Below are positions 37,862 to 45,980 of a stretch of 54,539 nucleotides of DNA, in pieces. Every line of letters starts with the position of its first letter. Within the stretch, counting starts at the first letter, position 1. Both the position numbers and the translations under genes were made by a program. The DNA is taken from NCBI GenBank assembly GCA_003220685.1, contig QHTE01000073.1:1-54539 (forward strand), written 5' to 3'. This stretch comes from Candidatus Rokuibacteriota bacterium (lineage in GTDB: Bacteria; Methylomirabilota; Methylomirabilia; Rokubacteriales; CSP1-6). The notes under the pieces were generated by a model. It ran no database searches. It had not been told where the DNA came from and saw only the letters and a list, made by a program, of their open reading frames with translations.

Positions 37862-40237
37862 GTGCTCGTGGCTCGAATTGCCGGCGTGACGCTGCTCGCC
37901 CTGCTCGCGCTTCCCGCGTTCGCCTTCGCTCCGCCGAGAGAGATTTCCGGAGCGCTCGATTTTTCCGGGATCGACGAAGCCGCCAACGAGGCCGTCGCCA
38001 GCGGTGAGGTTCCGGGCGTGGTGGTGCTGGTCGGCCGCGGTGACGACGTCTTGCTCCACCGGGCGTACGGCTCCCGGCGCCTGGTGCCGAACCCGGTCCC
38101 GATGACGGTCGACACGATCTTCGACCTGGCATCCCTCACGAAGCCCTTCGGAACCACCCTCGCTGTGATGAGCCTGGTCGAGCGGGGGGCCGTCAAGCTC
38201 GACGCGCCGCTTGGACGATACCTCAAGGAGTTCCGCGACAAGCAGCTCGATGAGATCACGATCCGAAGGCTCCTGACCCATAGCGCCGGGCTCGCCGCCT
38301 ATCCCCCGAACGCCATGGTCGCGGCCGGCTTTCCCAGTGCCGCGCACTCCATCGCCAAGATGCCACTCGATTATCCTCCCGGCACTTCGTTCCAGTACAG
38401 CGACACCGGCTTCATCCTGCTCGCCGAGGTGGTCCGGCGGGTCAGCGGCACTCCGCTCGACAAGTACCTGGACAAGGCGGCATTCCGACCGCTCGGGCTG
38501 GCGGACACCAGCTTCCATCCCAAGGTGAGTGCGCTACCCCGGGTGGCGCCGACAGAATTCGTCAACGGCGTCCTCCTTCGTGGCGAGGTCCACGATCAGC
38601 GCGCTCGCCTCCTCGGCGGGGTCGCCGGCCACGCTGGGATGTTTTCGACCAGCGGCGACCTCGCGCGCATCGTGCGGATGCTGCTGAATCGGGGCACGCT
38701 CGAAGGCCACCGTATCCTCGAGGCAGCGACGGTCAAAGAGATGTGGGAGTCGGGAGGGCCCGACAGCAAGACGGGTCGGGCACTGGGCTGGGACGTCAGC
38801 TCGTCTCCAAGACTCATGTCGCCGTTCTTTCCGGAGGGCTCCGTCGGGCATCTCGGCTTCACCGGCACCGCGGTCTGGATCGACCCGGCGACGCGAAGCT
38901 ACCTGATCGTGCTGTCCAACCGTGTCCACCCGTATGGCGGAGGCGCCTCACGTATCCGCGATCTCCGGGTTCGCGTCGCCGCGGCCGCCGGCGCCCAGCT
39001 CTTCCAGCCACCGATCATCGCGGATCCTGGACCCATCAGCGGTCCCGCCGCCGACGGGTCGGCGCCCGAGCTTCGAGTGACGCCGGGCGAGCCCATCCTG
39101 CCGCAGGAACGGGTCCTCACGGGGCTCGACGTGCTCGCCGACCAGAAGTTCGCGATGCTGTCGGGACACTCCGTCGGCCTCGTGACCAACCAGACCGGAA
39201 TCGATCTGCGCGGCCGCCGCGCGATCGACCTGATCGCCGGCGCCCCGGGCGTCCGTCTGCAGGCGATCTTCTCGCCCGAGCACGGGCTCACGGGCGTGTC
39301 CAACACCGACGTGCCTCACAGTCGCGACGTGGTGACCGGCCTTCCGATCTGGAGCCTTTACGGGACAACCCGCCGGCCGACCTCGGCGATGCTCAAGGAC
39401 ATCACGCTCCTGGTCTTCGACATCCAGGACGTCGGCGCCCGCTACTACACCTACCTGACGACGCTCGTCTACGTCATGGAGGAGGCCGCGAAGCAGCGGA
39501 TCCCGGTCCTGGTGCTCGACCGGCCGAATCCCATCAACGGCCGGGTGGTCGAGGGGCCGTTGATGGATCCCGATCTGCAGTCGTTCACCGCCCCGCATCC
39601 GATCCCGGTGCGCACCGGGCTCACGATCGGGGAATTCGCGAGGCTGGCGGCCGCCGAGCGAAAGATCCCGGTCTCGCTCACCGTGGTTCCGCTGGTCGGC
39701 TGGGACCGTGATCGCTGGTTCGACGAGACCGGACTGCCATGGGTGAATCCGTCGCCGAACATCCGATCGGTCACTCAGGCCCTGCTCTACTCGGGCATCG
39801 GTCTCCTGGAGGCGACGAATCTCTCGGTGGGGCGGGGGACGGACATGCCCTTCGAGGTCATCGGCGCTCCCTGGATCGAGCCTCGAGGCCTGGCCGAGGC
39901 GCTCAATCGGCAGGGGCTCCGCGGCGTGAGATTCGACCCCATCTGGTTCACCCCGACGGCGGACGTCTACACGAGCATCTCTTGCGGCGGGGTCAGGATG
40001 GTGATCACCGATCGCGAGGCGATCCGACCGGTGACGGTTGCCTTCGCGCTGGCGCGGACCCTACGCGAGCGTCACCGGGACCAGTTCAGGCCGGAGAGCA
40101 TCCAGAACCTCCTGGTGAACCGGTCCACGATGTGGGCCTTCCTCAGGGGCGAGGTCCTCGACCGGCTCGTCGCCTGGGCGGAGATAGATCGTAGCAGCTT
40201 CTTGAATCGTCGCGCGTCGTACCTCATGTATCGCTAG
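37862..40237 (+). CDS. Fusion of beta-lactamase-like serine hydrolase and NamZ (DUF1343) exo-muramidase
   Basis: The 791-residue protein starts at GTG 37862 with a signal peptide (VTLLALLALPAFAFA). Residues about 30-385 form a class C beta-lactamase/esterase domain with S91-x-x-K94 (SLTK) and YSDTG as the tyrosine motif. Residues about 420-791 form a DUF1343 domain: SVGLVTNQTGIDLRG, IFSPEHGLTGVS, VFDIQDVGARYYTY, LDRPNPINGRVVEGP, and PWVNPSPNIRS. DUF1343 enzymes (NamZ) remove terminal N-acetylmuramic acid from peptidoglycan chains. The fusion would combine peptide or ester cleavage with muramic-acid release in wall recycling, outside the cytoplasm. Confidence 0.9.
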   Translation: MLVARIAGVTLLALLALPAFAFAPPREISGALDFSGIDEAANEAVASGEVPGVVVLVGRGDDVLLHRAYGSRRLVPNPVPMTVDTIFDLASLTKPFGTTLAVMSLVERGAVKLDAPLGRYLKEFRDKQLDEITIRRLLTHSAGLAAYPPNAMVAAGFPSAAHSIAKMPLDYPPGTSFQYSDTGFILLAEVVRRVSGTPLDKYLDKAAFRPLGLADTSFHPKVSALPRVAPTEFVNGVLLRGEVHDQRARLLGGVAGHAGMFSTSGDLARIVRMLLNRGTLEGHRILEAATVKEMWESGGPDSKTGRALGWDVSSSPRLMSPFFPEGSVGHLGFTGTAVWIDPATRSYLIVLSNRVHPYGGGASRIRDLRVRVAAAAGAQLFQPPIIADPGPISGPAADGSAPELRVTPGEPILPQERVLTGLDVLADQKFAMLSGHSVGLVTNQTGIDLRGRRAIDLIAGAPGVRLQAIFSPEHGLTGVSNTDVPHSRDVVTGLPIWSLYGTTRRPTSAMLKDITLLVFDIQDVGARYYTYLTTLVYVMEEAAKQRIPVLVLDRPNPINGRVVEGPLMDPDLQSFTAPHPIPVRTGLTIGEFARLAAAERKIPVSLTVVPLVGWDRDRWFDETGLPWVNPSPNIRSVTQALLYSGIGLLEATNLSVGRGTDMPFEVIGAPWIEPRGLAEALNRQGLRGVRFDPIWFTPTADVYTSISCGGVRMVITDREAIRPVTVAFALARTLRERHRDQFRPESIQNLLVNRSTMWAFLRGEVLDRLVAWAEIDRSSFLNRRASYLMYR

Positions 40238-40255
40238 TCCTCCCGCGTTGCGTCC

Positions 40256-40401
40256 GGGCGGGGCGGGCGGGGCCTCTTCGGACCACGCGGCACCCGTGCG
40301 CTGCTCCTGGGCGGCCGGGCTCCATCTGGGCGCGCCACTTCCGTTTTCGCTTGAAGGGAACGGGTCCGAAGAGACCCCACCCCGCCCGCCCCGCACCGCC
40401 C
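40256..40401. repeat. Long imperfect inverted repeat in convergent intergenic region
   Basis: The left arm (40256-40284) contains GCGGGGCGGGCGGGG and TCTTCGGACC; the right arm (40363-40401) is its reverse complement with a six-base insertion and small differences. A 78-base loop separates them. Folded RNA from either strand would be a strong stem, so it could terminate transcription in both directions. Confidence 0.6.
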
Positions 40402-40587
40402 GCGCGGCAAGGCGCATCGTGGGCCCACCGTCGATCATGAGTCCGCTCGCAACCGTTTCAGAGCCAGCTGAGCGTCACTCCTAGGAACAGATCACGGCCG
40501 TGCCCGTTCTGAAGGGCCCACGATTCGTGTCGGTGTCGGTGATTCGTTTGGGACGAGACACCGGGCGGGGGAGAGGTTCACGCGGCG

Positions 40588-40610
40588 GCCGGGCTCCAGG
40601 TGAGCCCGGC
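40588..40610. terminator. Compact hairpin before the deacetylase 3' end
   Basis: GCCGGGCT (40588-40595) pairs perfectly with AGCCCGGC (40603-40610) around a seven-base loop. It lies 37 bases downstream of the deacetylase stop (40647) on the minus strand. There is no U-tract, as for the other hairpin terminator seen here. Confidence 0.5.
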
Positions 40611-40646
40611 TCGCCGGTCGAGGGGCTGAAAGGGAGCGGGGTGGTG

Positions 40647-41603
40647 TCAGCGTTCGACGACTCGCTGGGTGCGGTATTCGTCACGTAGCCGGTCGCGGCG
40701 CGCCGTCGGGACGGTGACCGAGTTCGGGTCGCCGTCGCTCACGAAGCGCTCGATCGGGTTCTTGTCGAAGTACGTCAGCCAGTACGCGAGCTCGCGCTCG
40801 GTGGCCTGGATGCGGGGCAGGTGTACGGGATCGAACGAGCGAGAATACGGGGAGGGCGCGGCGCCGCCGGCGACCATCAGCACCGCGTCGTGGCTGTAGC
40901 TCATGCCCTTGGCGGTGCCCTTCAGCACCCAGCTCACATCGGCCGGATACGAGCCGTGCGGCAACGCCAGGGTGCGGGTCTTGTAGTCGGGCACGTGGCG
41001 CTGGATCCACACCTGCGCCTCGGCTACCTGCGCGCGGACCGTCGTTTCCGGATACTTGGCGAGATTCGCGTGCCAGAGCGTGTGGTTGCCGATCTCGTAG
41101 CCCTGGCTCACCAGGTACTGGAGCTTCTTGCCTTCCAGCGCAGGCTGATTGAACAGGCGGTTCGGCGGGCTCGCGCCGGGGAGCACGTAGAACGTGCCCC
41201 CGCGGCCAAAGTCCGGATGCTCGCGCCGGAACGCCTCGAGGACGCCGATACCCGACTTGGGGTCGATCTCGAGGGTGCCGTTGTGCTCGAGGTAGCGGAA
41301 CTGGCCGGGCGAAGAGTCGTCGAACGTGAGCACGACCGGCGTCGTCCCGGCCGGCAGCGCGATGCGCCGGTCGAGCAGGTCTCCCAGATTGATCAGCCGG
41401 TAGCCCTTGGCGTAGAGCGTCTCGAGGTCGCGGCGGAAGTTCTCGGGCGTCCGGGTCCAGCGCTCTTCGGGGTAGTCGATCTTGTGGTACTCGAGGATCA
41501 TGACGCGCCCGAGCTCGTTGGGGGCGAGCTCACCGGCGCCGGCGAACGAAACAAACAGCAGAGCCGCGGTGAGGATCAAAGATAGAACGAGTAATAGTTT
41601 CAC
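40647..41603 (-). CDS. Secreted polysaccharide deacetylase (NodB-like)
   Basis: The 318-residue protein has a signal peptide (LLLVLSLILTAALLFVSFAGA) and a NodB homology domain: VVLTFDDSSPGQF with the Asp pair, and GYEIGNHTLWHANL with the HxxxH zinc ligands. These enzymes remove acetyl groups from N-acetylglucosamine-containing glycans in the envelope or in an exopolysaccharide. The start overlaps the stop of the DUF4015 glycoside-hydrolase gene (ATGA), so the two act as a coupled pair. Confidence 0.88.
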   Translation of the reverse strand: MKLLLVLSLILTAALLFVSFAGAGELAPNELGRVMILEYHKIDYPEERWTRTPENFRRDLETLYAKGYRLINLGDLLDRRIALPAGTTPVVLTFDDSSPGQFRYLEHNGTLEIDPKSGIGVLEAFRREHPDFGRGGTFYVLPGASPPNRLFNQPALEGKKLQYLVSQGYEIGNHTLWHANLAKYPETTVRAQVAEAQVWIQRHVPDYKTRTLALPHGSYPADVSWVLKGTAKGMSYSHDAVLMVAGGAAPSPYSRSFDPVHLPRIQATERELAYWLTYFDKNPIERFVSDGDPNSVTVPTARRDRLRDEYRTQRVVER

Positions 41604-43045
41604 TTCTTCCCTGAGGCCTCTTTCTGCCGCAGCGCGCCGGCCGTGTAGTCGTTCCGGGGGTTCCAGAGCATCCAGCCGACCGCCCCGGCGTCGTCGGCTC
41701 CTTTAATCTGGGCGCGGATCTCGGTCACGCCGAAGATCCGCTTGTCGAATGCATAGTCCTTGAAATCCTGCAGCCACGGCCGCACCCGGACCTTCTGGCT
41801 CGCGGAGCGCTGGCGAATGAGGCGCACGCTCTCGTGGACGATCTCATAGGGGTGCTGGACGGGGTTGCGGTATCCCGGGATGCCCACGTGGTAGCCCGAG
41901 GGGTAGACCATTGGGCAGAAGTAGTCGAGATGCGGCGCCAGCTCCTCGATGCGCTGGCCGATGTCGGTGTCGTTCTCGTTGAAGGCCGTGTAGCCGAAGA
42001 CGTCGGCCGCGACGTAGACGCCCAGCGGGCCGAGCTCGCGCCGGGCCCGGCCGAGGAAGCCGGCGATGGCGGGAAGCCGCGTCACCTTGTTATTGGGGGC
42101 CGAATACTTCGCCATCCCGAGCCTGCCGTCGGTCGGGAAGCGGACGTAGTCGAACTGGATCTCGTCGAACCCCTTGCCGGCCGCCTCCCGCGCGATCGCG
42201 ACGTTGTACTTCCAGACCTCCTCGCGGAAGGGGTCGACCCAGGCGAGCTTCTCGTTGTCGATCCAGGGCTTGCCGGTGCGCGTGTCGATGATGGCGAGGT
42301 CGGGACGGGCGTTGGCGAGGATGTTGTCCTTGAAGGTCACGATGCGCCCGATCGTGTAGATGCCGCGCGCCTTGAGATCGGCCATCAGCTCGTCGAAGTT
42401 CTTGAGTGTGCCAGGGCCCTGTGCGCCGACCGCCAGCGCCTCCGGTACCTCCGTACGGTAGACGATCCAACCCCGGTCGCCCTTCACGTCGATGACGACG
42501 GCGTTGAGCTCGGTGCGCGCGGCCAGCTCGAGCACGCGTCCGCGGATCTCCTTGTGCCCGATCCCGAAGTACGTGAGGTACGCCGCCTTGATCGTCTGCG
42601 GCTTCATGACGACTTCGATCGCGGCCGGGGTGGGCTGCACGGTCACCTTCGCGTAGCCCGGGCGCTTGACGAGCAGGGGGGCATCCGGCGGATGGCCCTC
42701 GACGGTGAACTTTCCCTCGGTGTCCGTCCGGTGCTCGACGCCACCGATGACGATCGACGCGCCCTCGAGCGGAGCGCGGCTCTCGTCAAGGATTTGACCA
42801 CTGACCATCTTTGGCCAGGTCAGACGCGGCGGCTCGGGCGCGCGCTCGACCGGCTTGCCGAGATACTCGGAGACTGGACCAGGAGTTGGCGCTGGCTGAG
42901 GTCGAACCAAGGTCGTCGCGCGGGCGAAGTTCGACGGAGCCAGCACCCCGTAGCCGGCGAGAATCGCAACGATGAGAAGCCCGACGGTATAGGCTCCGTC
43001 CAGGACGTTGCGACGACGATTCTGCGACGTGTGCTCGTCACTCAT
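41600..43045 (-). CDS. Membrane-anchored putative glycoside hydrolase (DUF4015) with carboxypeptidase-regulatory-like domain
   Basis: From ATG 43045 the 481-residue protein has a single membrane anchor (YTVGLLIVAILAGYGVLAP). A proline-rich linker follows, then a beta domain of the CarboxypepD_reg type (MVSGQILDESRAPLEGASIVIGG, TDTEGKFTVEG) and a TIM-barrel DUF4015 domain: AAYLTYFGIGH, AVVIDVKGDRGWIVY, FDEIQFDYVRFPTDGR and LDYFCPMVYPSGYH. The Asp in IQFDYVRFP is a likely catalytic carboxylate. The outward-facing hydrolase probably cleaves a glycan that the downstream deacetylase also modifies. The long frame upstream of 43045 reads through the neighbouring gene antisense. Confidence 0.82.
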   Translation of the reverse strand: MSDEHTSQNRRRNVLDGAYTVGLLIVAILAGYGVLAPSNFARATTLVRPQPAPTPGPVSEYLGKPVERAPEPPRLTWPKMVSGQILDESRAPLEGASIVIGGVEHRTDTEGKFTVEGHPPDAPLLVKRPGYAKVTVQPTPAAIEVVMKPQTIKAAYLTYFGIGHKEIRGRVLELAARTELNAVVIDVKGDRGWIVYRTEVPEALAVGAQGPGTLKNFDELMADLKARGIYTIGRIVTFKDNILANARPDLAIIDTRTGKPWIDNEKLAWVDPFREEVWKYNVAIAREAAGKGFDEIQFDYVRFPTDGRLGMAKYSAPNNKVTRLPAIAGFLGRARRELGPLGVYVAADVFGYTAFNENDTDIGQRIEELAPHLDYFCPMVYPSGYHVGIPGYRNPVQHPYEIVHESVRLIRQRSASQKVRVRPWLQDFKDYAFDKRIFGVTEIRAQIKGADDAGAVGWMLWNPRNDYTAGALRQKEASGKK

Positions 43046-43101
43046 CGGTACTTTCGACAATAGCTGGTGCGCGAGGGCGCACAAAGCAAAAATTTTGCGG
43101 A

Positions 43102-43107
43102 TACAAT
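43102..43107 (+). promoter_or_regulatory. -10 box of the hydrolase gene, seven bases from the start codon
   Basis: TACAAT, five of six consensus bases, ends seven bases before ATG 43115 in an AT-rich island (43085-43110). No obvious -35 or Shine-Dalgarno is present, so this gene is a leaderless candidate. Confidence 0.45.
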
Positions 43108-43114
43108 TCGGCGC

Positions 43115-43972
43115 ATGCCACCCATTACACAGTTGGGATGCGAGACCGCGCGCAAACGCTCCGTCGTGGTCGGCGGGCTGCGCTTGAGCTTCCTCGAGTG
43201 GGGAATCGTCGGCCGTCCGACACTCTGTTTTCTCCACGGCGGCTCCGCCCACGCCCACTGGTTCGATCTCGTCACGCCGGCGTTCACGGATCGATTTCAC
43301 GTGATCTCGCTCGATCAGCGCGGTCACGGCGAGAGCGAGTGGGCGAAGCCGCCGGCCTACGCGACCGCGAACTTCACGGCGGACCTCCTGGGCTTCATCG
43401 ACGCGCTCGGCCTCGGACGGGTCGCGCTCATCGGCCACTCGATGGGCGGGCACAACGCGATGTCGTTCGCGGCCTGGCACCCCGACCGCGTGCGCGCGCT
43501 CGTGATCGTCGACTCGCGTCCGACCATCCCGACGGACCGGCTCGACCGACTCCGCCGACGCGGGGAGCGTACCTTGCGCCCCTATCCCACGCGCGAGGCT
43601 GCCGCGCAGTCCTTTCGGCTGGTGCCGCGCGAGACGAACGCCGATCCGGCCTTGCTCGCGCACATGGGCACCGCGGGCGTGGTCGAGCGAGACGGGGCGT
43701 GGGTCTACCGCTTCGATCCAGCCAGCAACTCCGAGCGTCGGCCGGTCGACGCCTGGACCTTGCTCGATCGGATCACGGCGCCGACCCTGATCGCGCGTGG
43801 CGAGCTGAGCCCCGTGCTCCCGCGCGATATGGCCGACAAGCTGCGCGCGGCGATCCGGGGCGCGTCACTGGTGGAGGTGCCGGCGAGCTACCATCACCTC
43901 GTCCTCGACAACCCCGCCGGATTCGTCCAGGAGCTGGACACGTTCCTGAAGGCGCTGCCGCCGACCGTCTAG
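43115..43972 (+). CDS. Alpha/beta hydrolase
   Basis: The 285-residue cytoplasmic protein has LCFLHGGSAHAHWFD (oxyanion hole), VISLDQRGHGESEWA, the nucleophile elbow ALIGHSMGGHNAM and the late His in ASYHHLVLDNPAGF. These mark a carboxylesterase, lactonase or haloalkane-dehalogenase-like enzyme; the substrate is not visible from sequence. ATG 43115 is used since the upstream 16 codons lie in the AT-rich promoter. It converges on the enolase relic; an 18-bp tandem duplication carries both stop codons. Confidence 0.85.
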   Translation: MPPITQLGCETARKRSVVVGGLRLSFLEWGIVGRPTLCFLHGGSAHAHWFDLVTPAFTDRFHVISLDQRGHGESEWAKPPAYATANFTADLLGFIDALGLGRVALIGHSMGGHNAMSFAAWHPDRVRALVIVDSRPTIPTDRLDRLRRRGERTLRPYPTREAAAQSFRLVPRETNADPALLAHMGTAGVVERDGAWVYRFDPASNSERRPVDAWTLLDRITAPTLIARGELSPVLPRDMADKLRAAIRGASLVEVPASYHHLVLDNPAGFVQELDTFLKALPPTV

Positions 43973-43998
43973 CGGTCGATGACCGTCTAGCGGTCGAT
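43963..43998. repeat. Exact 18-bp tandem duplication over two convergent stop codons
   Basis: The unit GACCGTCTAGCGGTCGAT occurs at 43963-43980 and again at 43981-43998 without mismatch. The hydrolase TAG (43970-43972) lies in the first copy, and the minus-strand enolase TAG (43989-43987) in the second; CTAG serves both strands. Confidence 0.85.
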
Positions 43999-44769
43999 GC
44001 GGTAGCGGTCGATCGCGCTCGCGTCCTGCTCCACACCGAGCCCCGGTCCTGACGGCACGCGGATCTCGCCGTTCACGGGGACGATGGGCTCGGTGACGAT
44101 GTCGGCCCCGAGCGCTCCACTGACGCCGACTGCGAACACGCCTTCCATGAGCGGGCCGGGCCAGGCCGCGCAGAGCTGTGCGACCGCGGCGGTCGCGACG
44201 CTCGTGCTCGGATGGTTGCCGGGGTAGATGCGCATGCCGGCGGCCGACGCGAGCGCCCAGAGGCGCCAGACCCGATACATGCCGCCGTTCTTCGCGATCT
44301 TGGTCTGCACGACCGTCGCGGCGCGCCGACGGATCACCTCGAGGAGGGAATGGTCGGTCGAGACCGACTCGTCGGCCATGATCGGGATGCTGGTCGCGCG
44401 GCAGAGCGCCGCCAGGCCCTCGAGGTCCCAGATGGCGACCGGCTGCTCGGCGACGTCGATGTCGTAGAGCTCGAGCTTCCGGAGCAGCGCGAGCGCCGCG
44501 TCGTAGGCGAGCGCGCCGTTCGCGTCGACTCGCAGCACCACCCGGTCGCCGAAGCGCTCGCGAAGCGCGACGACGTTGGCGAGATCCTCCTTCGGATCGA
44601 TCCCGATCTTCAGCCCGAAATGGCGGAAGCCGCGCGCGTAGAGCTCCTGGGCCGCGTCCATCAGCTCGCCGACGGTGGGCTTCATCGCCAGGAGCCCGCC
44701 GATGCGGACCCGGTCGCGGCACTCGCCGGCGAGGAGCTTGTGGACGGGCAGGCCGACCGCCTTGCCGGT
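43987..44769 (-). pseudogene. Enolase-superfamily (mandelate racemase/MLE) C-terminal domain, N-terminal domain lost
   Basis: The sequence from GKAVGLPVHKLL onward is the barrel domain of mandelate racemase/muconate-lactonizing enzymes: FGLKIGIDPKED (first lysine), VLRVDANGAL (Asp ligand), DIDVAEQPVAIWD (Glu ligand), IMADESVSTDHS (Glu/Asp ligand) and VVQTKIAKNGGMYR (second lysine). The active-site residues are intact, but the approximately 120-residue N-terminal capping domain is replaced by the MetX-like sequence upstream, so substrate specificity and stability are doubtful. The frame from 44889 joins the two in phase, so a chimeric protein might still be made. Confidence 0.75.
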
Positions 44770-45206
44770 CTTCGGATTCTTGCTCGCGGGCGCCGTGGAG
44801 CCGTACGAGGAGCCGAGCATGTTGGACGACACGACGAAGTAGCGGTCGGTATCGCGAGCGCCTTGCCCGGGCCGATGAGGCCGTCCCACCAGCCGGCCAC
44901 CTGGTCGGTGGCGGCGTACTTACCGGCCGCGTGGTGGTTACTCGTGAAGCCGTGGGCGACGAGGATGGCGTTGCGGCCGCCGGGCGCGAGCCGCCCGTAC
45001 GTCTCGTACGCGAGCGTCAGCTCGGGCAGCACCTCGCCGCTCTCGAGCTTGAACGCGGGCACCGTGAAGGTCTGGCTCAGCACGCGGTCCAGCGAGTCCG
45101 GCGGATTCACGCCGCCGCCGTCGCCGTTGGTGGACGCCGTTCGCGTCTCGAGGCAGGCGGACAGGGCCAGAGCGAGCAGACCGGCGAGCCAGGTCGCGCG
45201 TGCCAT
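44763..45206 (-). pseudogene. MetX-like homoserine O-acetyltransferase N-terminal relic, frameshifted
   Basis: ATG 45206 opens with a lipoprotein-like signal (WLAGLLALALSAC), then FTVPAFKLESGEVLPELTLAYETYGRL and AILVAHGFTSNHHAAGKY, the N-terminus of MetX-type alpha/beta-hydrolase acyltransferases. At about 44858 the frame slips: GKAL continues as TDRYFVVSSNMLGSSYGSTAPAS in the next frame. The homology ends at NPKTG, where enolase sequence begins. The catalytic serine (GxSMGG) and everything after are gone, so the acyltransferase is dead. Confidence 0.75.
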
Positions 45207-45263
45207 CGCTGCCTCCTGATCATTGGGCGCTCACGTCGGCCAAGCATAGTCCATCGCCCGGCC

Positions 45264-45980
45264 CTACGCGATGCCGACGTGGAGCGCGATGGTTCCGAGC
45301 CCCAATCTCTGATACGTGATGTCGCGCAGCCCGACCTTCTCCATCAGCTCGGCCAGCTCGTCCGGCGTGACGAAGCGGTCGACCGACTGGGGCAGGTAGG
45401 TGTACGCCTGCCGGTTGCCCGCCACCAGCGCGCCGATGGCGGGGACCACGTGATTGAAGTAGGCGCCGAACACCGCGCCCCAGAGCGGTTGCGCCGGCCT
45501 CACGATGTCGAGGGTGATCACGCGGCCGCCGGGGATCGTCACGCGGCGCATCTCGGCGAGGCCCCGCTCGAGGCCGTCGAGATTCCTCAGGAGAAAGGCC
45601 GACATCACGCACGCGAAGGCCCCGTCGCGAAACGGGAGGGCCTGGGCGTCGGCAACAAGGAGCTGAAGGCGCGCGACCCGCCGCTCCCGAAGCTTGGCCC
45701 GCCCGACCCGGAGCATCCCCTCCGAGAAGTCCGCGCCGGCGACGAACCGGCCGGGCGTGCGGGCGCGGACGGCGATCGCGAGGTCGGCCGTGCCGGTCGC
45801 GAGGTCGAGCACGGGCCCGCCCGGAGCGCCGGCGGCGCTCTCCGCGGCCTTGCGGCGCCAGGCGTGATGCCGGCCGCCGGTCATGAGCGAGTTCATGAGG
45901 TCGTAGCGGCGGGCGATGTGCGTGAACATCGTGCGCACGGCCTCGGCCTTGGACGGAGAGGACGTGGCCGACGCGGCCAC
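45264..45980 (-). CDS. ubiE: UbiE/MenG-type quinone C-methyltransferase
   Basis: From GTG 45980 the 238-residue protein shows the UbiE family pattern: VRTMFTHIARRYDLMNSLMTGGRHHAWRR at the start, VLDLATGTADLAIAV (SAM motif I), LVADAQALPFRDGAFACVMSAFLLRNL (motifs II-III), and PQSVDRFVTPDELAELMEKVGL at the end. It transfers a methyl group to the ring of demethylmenaquinone or a 2-polyprenyl-benzoquinol. Its GTG overlaps the last base of the UbiA stop (taGTG). It is the last gene of the quinone operon. Confidence 0.9.
   Translation of the reverse strand: MAASATSSPSKAEAVRTMFTHIARRYDLMNSLMTGGRHHAWRRKAAESAAGAPGGPVLDLATGTADLAIAVRARTPGRFVAGADFSEGMLRVGRAKLRERRVARLQLLVADAQALPFRDGAFACVMSAFLLRNLDGLERGLAEMRRVTIPGGRVITLDIVRPAQPLWGAVFGAYFNHVVPAIGALVAGNRQAYTYLPQSVDRFVTPDELAELMEKVGLRDITYQRLGLGTIALHVGIA

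Larger units (their letters stand above)
40238..40646. other. Gene-free convergent region with hairpins
   Basis: This 409-base interval separates two convergent stop codons. It holds the long inverted repeat at 40256-40401, a compact hairpin at 40588-40610, and a repeated GGCGGCCGGGCTCCA phrase (around 40310 and 40584). No open reading frame of convincing composition was found on either strand. Confidence 0.55.

Noticed and set aside
40256..40401. CRISPR or tandem array
   Set aside because: The repeats are inverted, not direct; no regularly spaced repeats were seen anywhere in the window.
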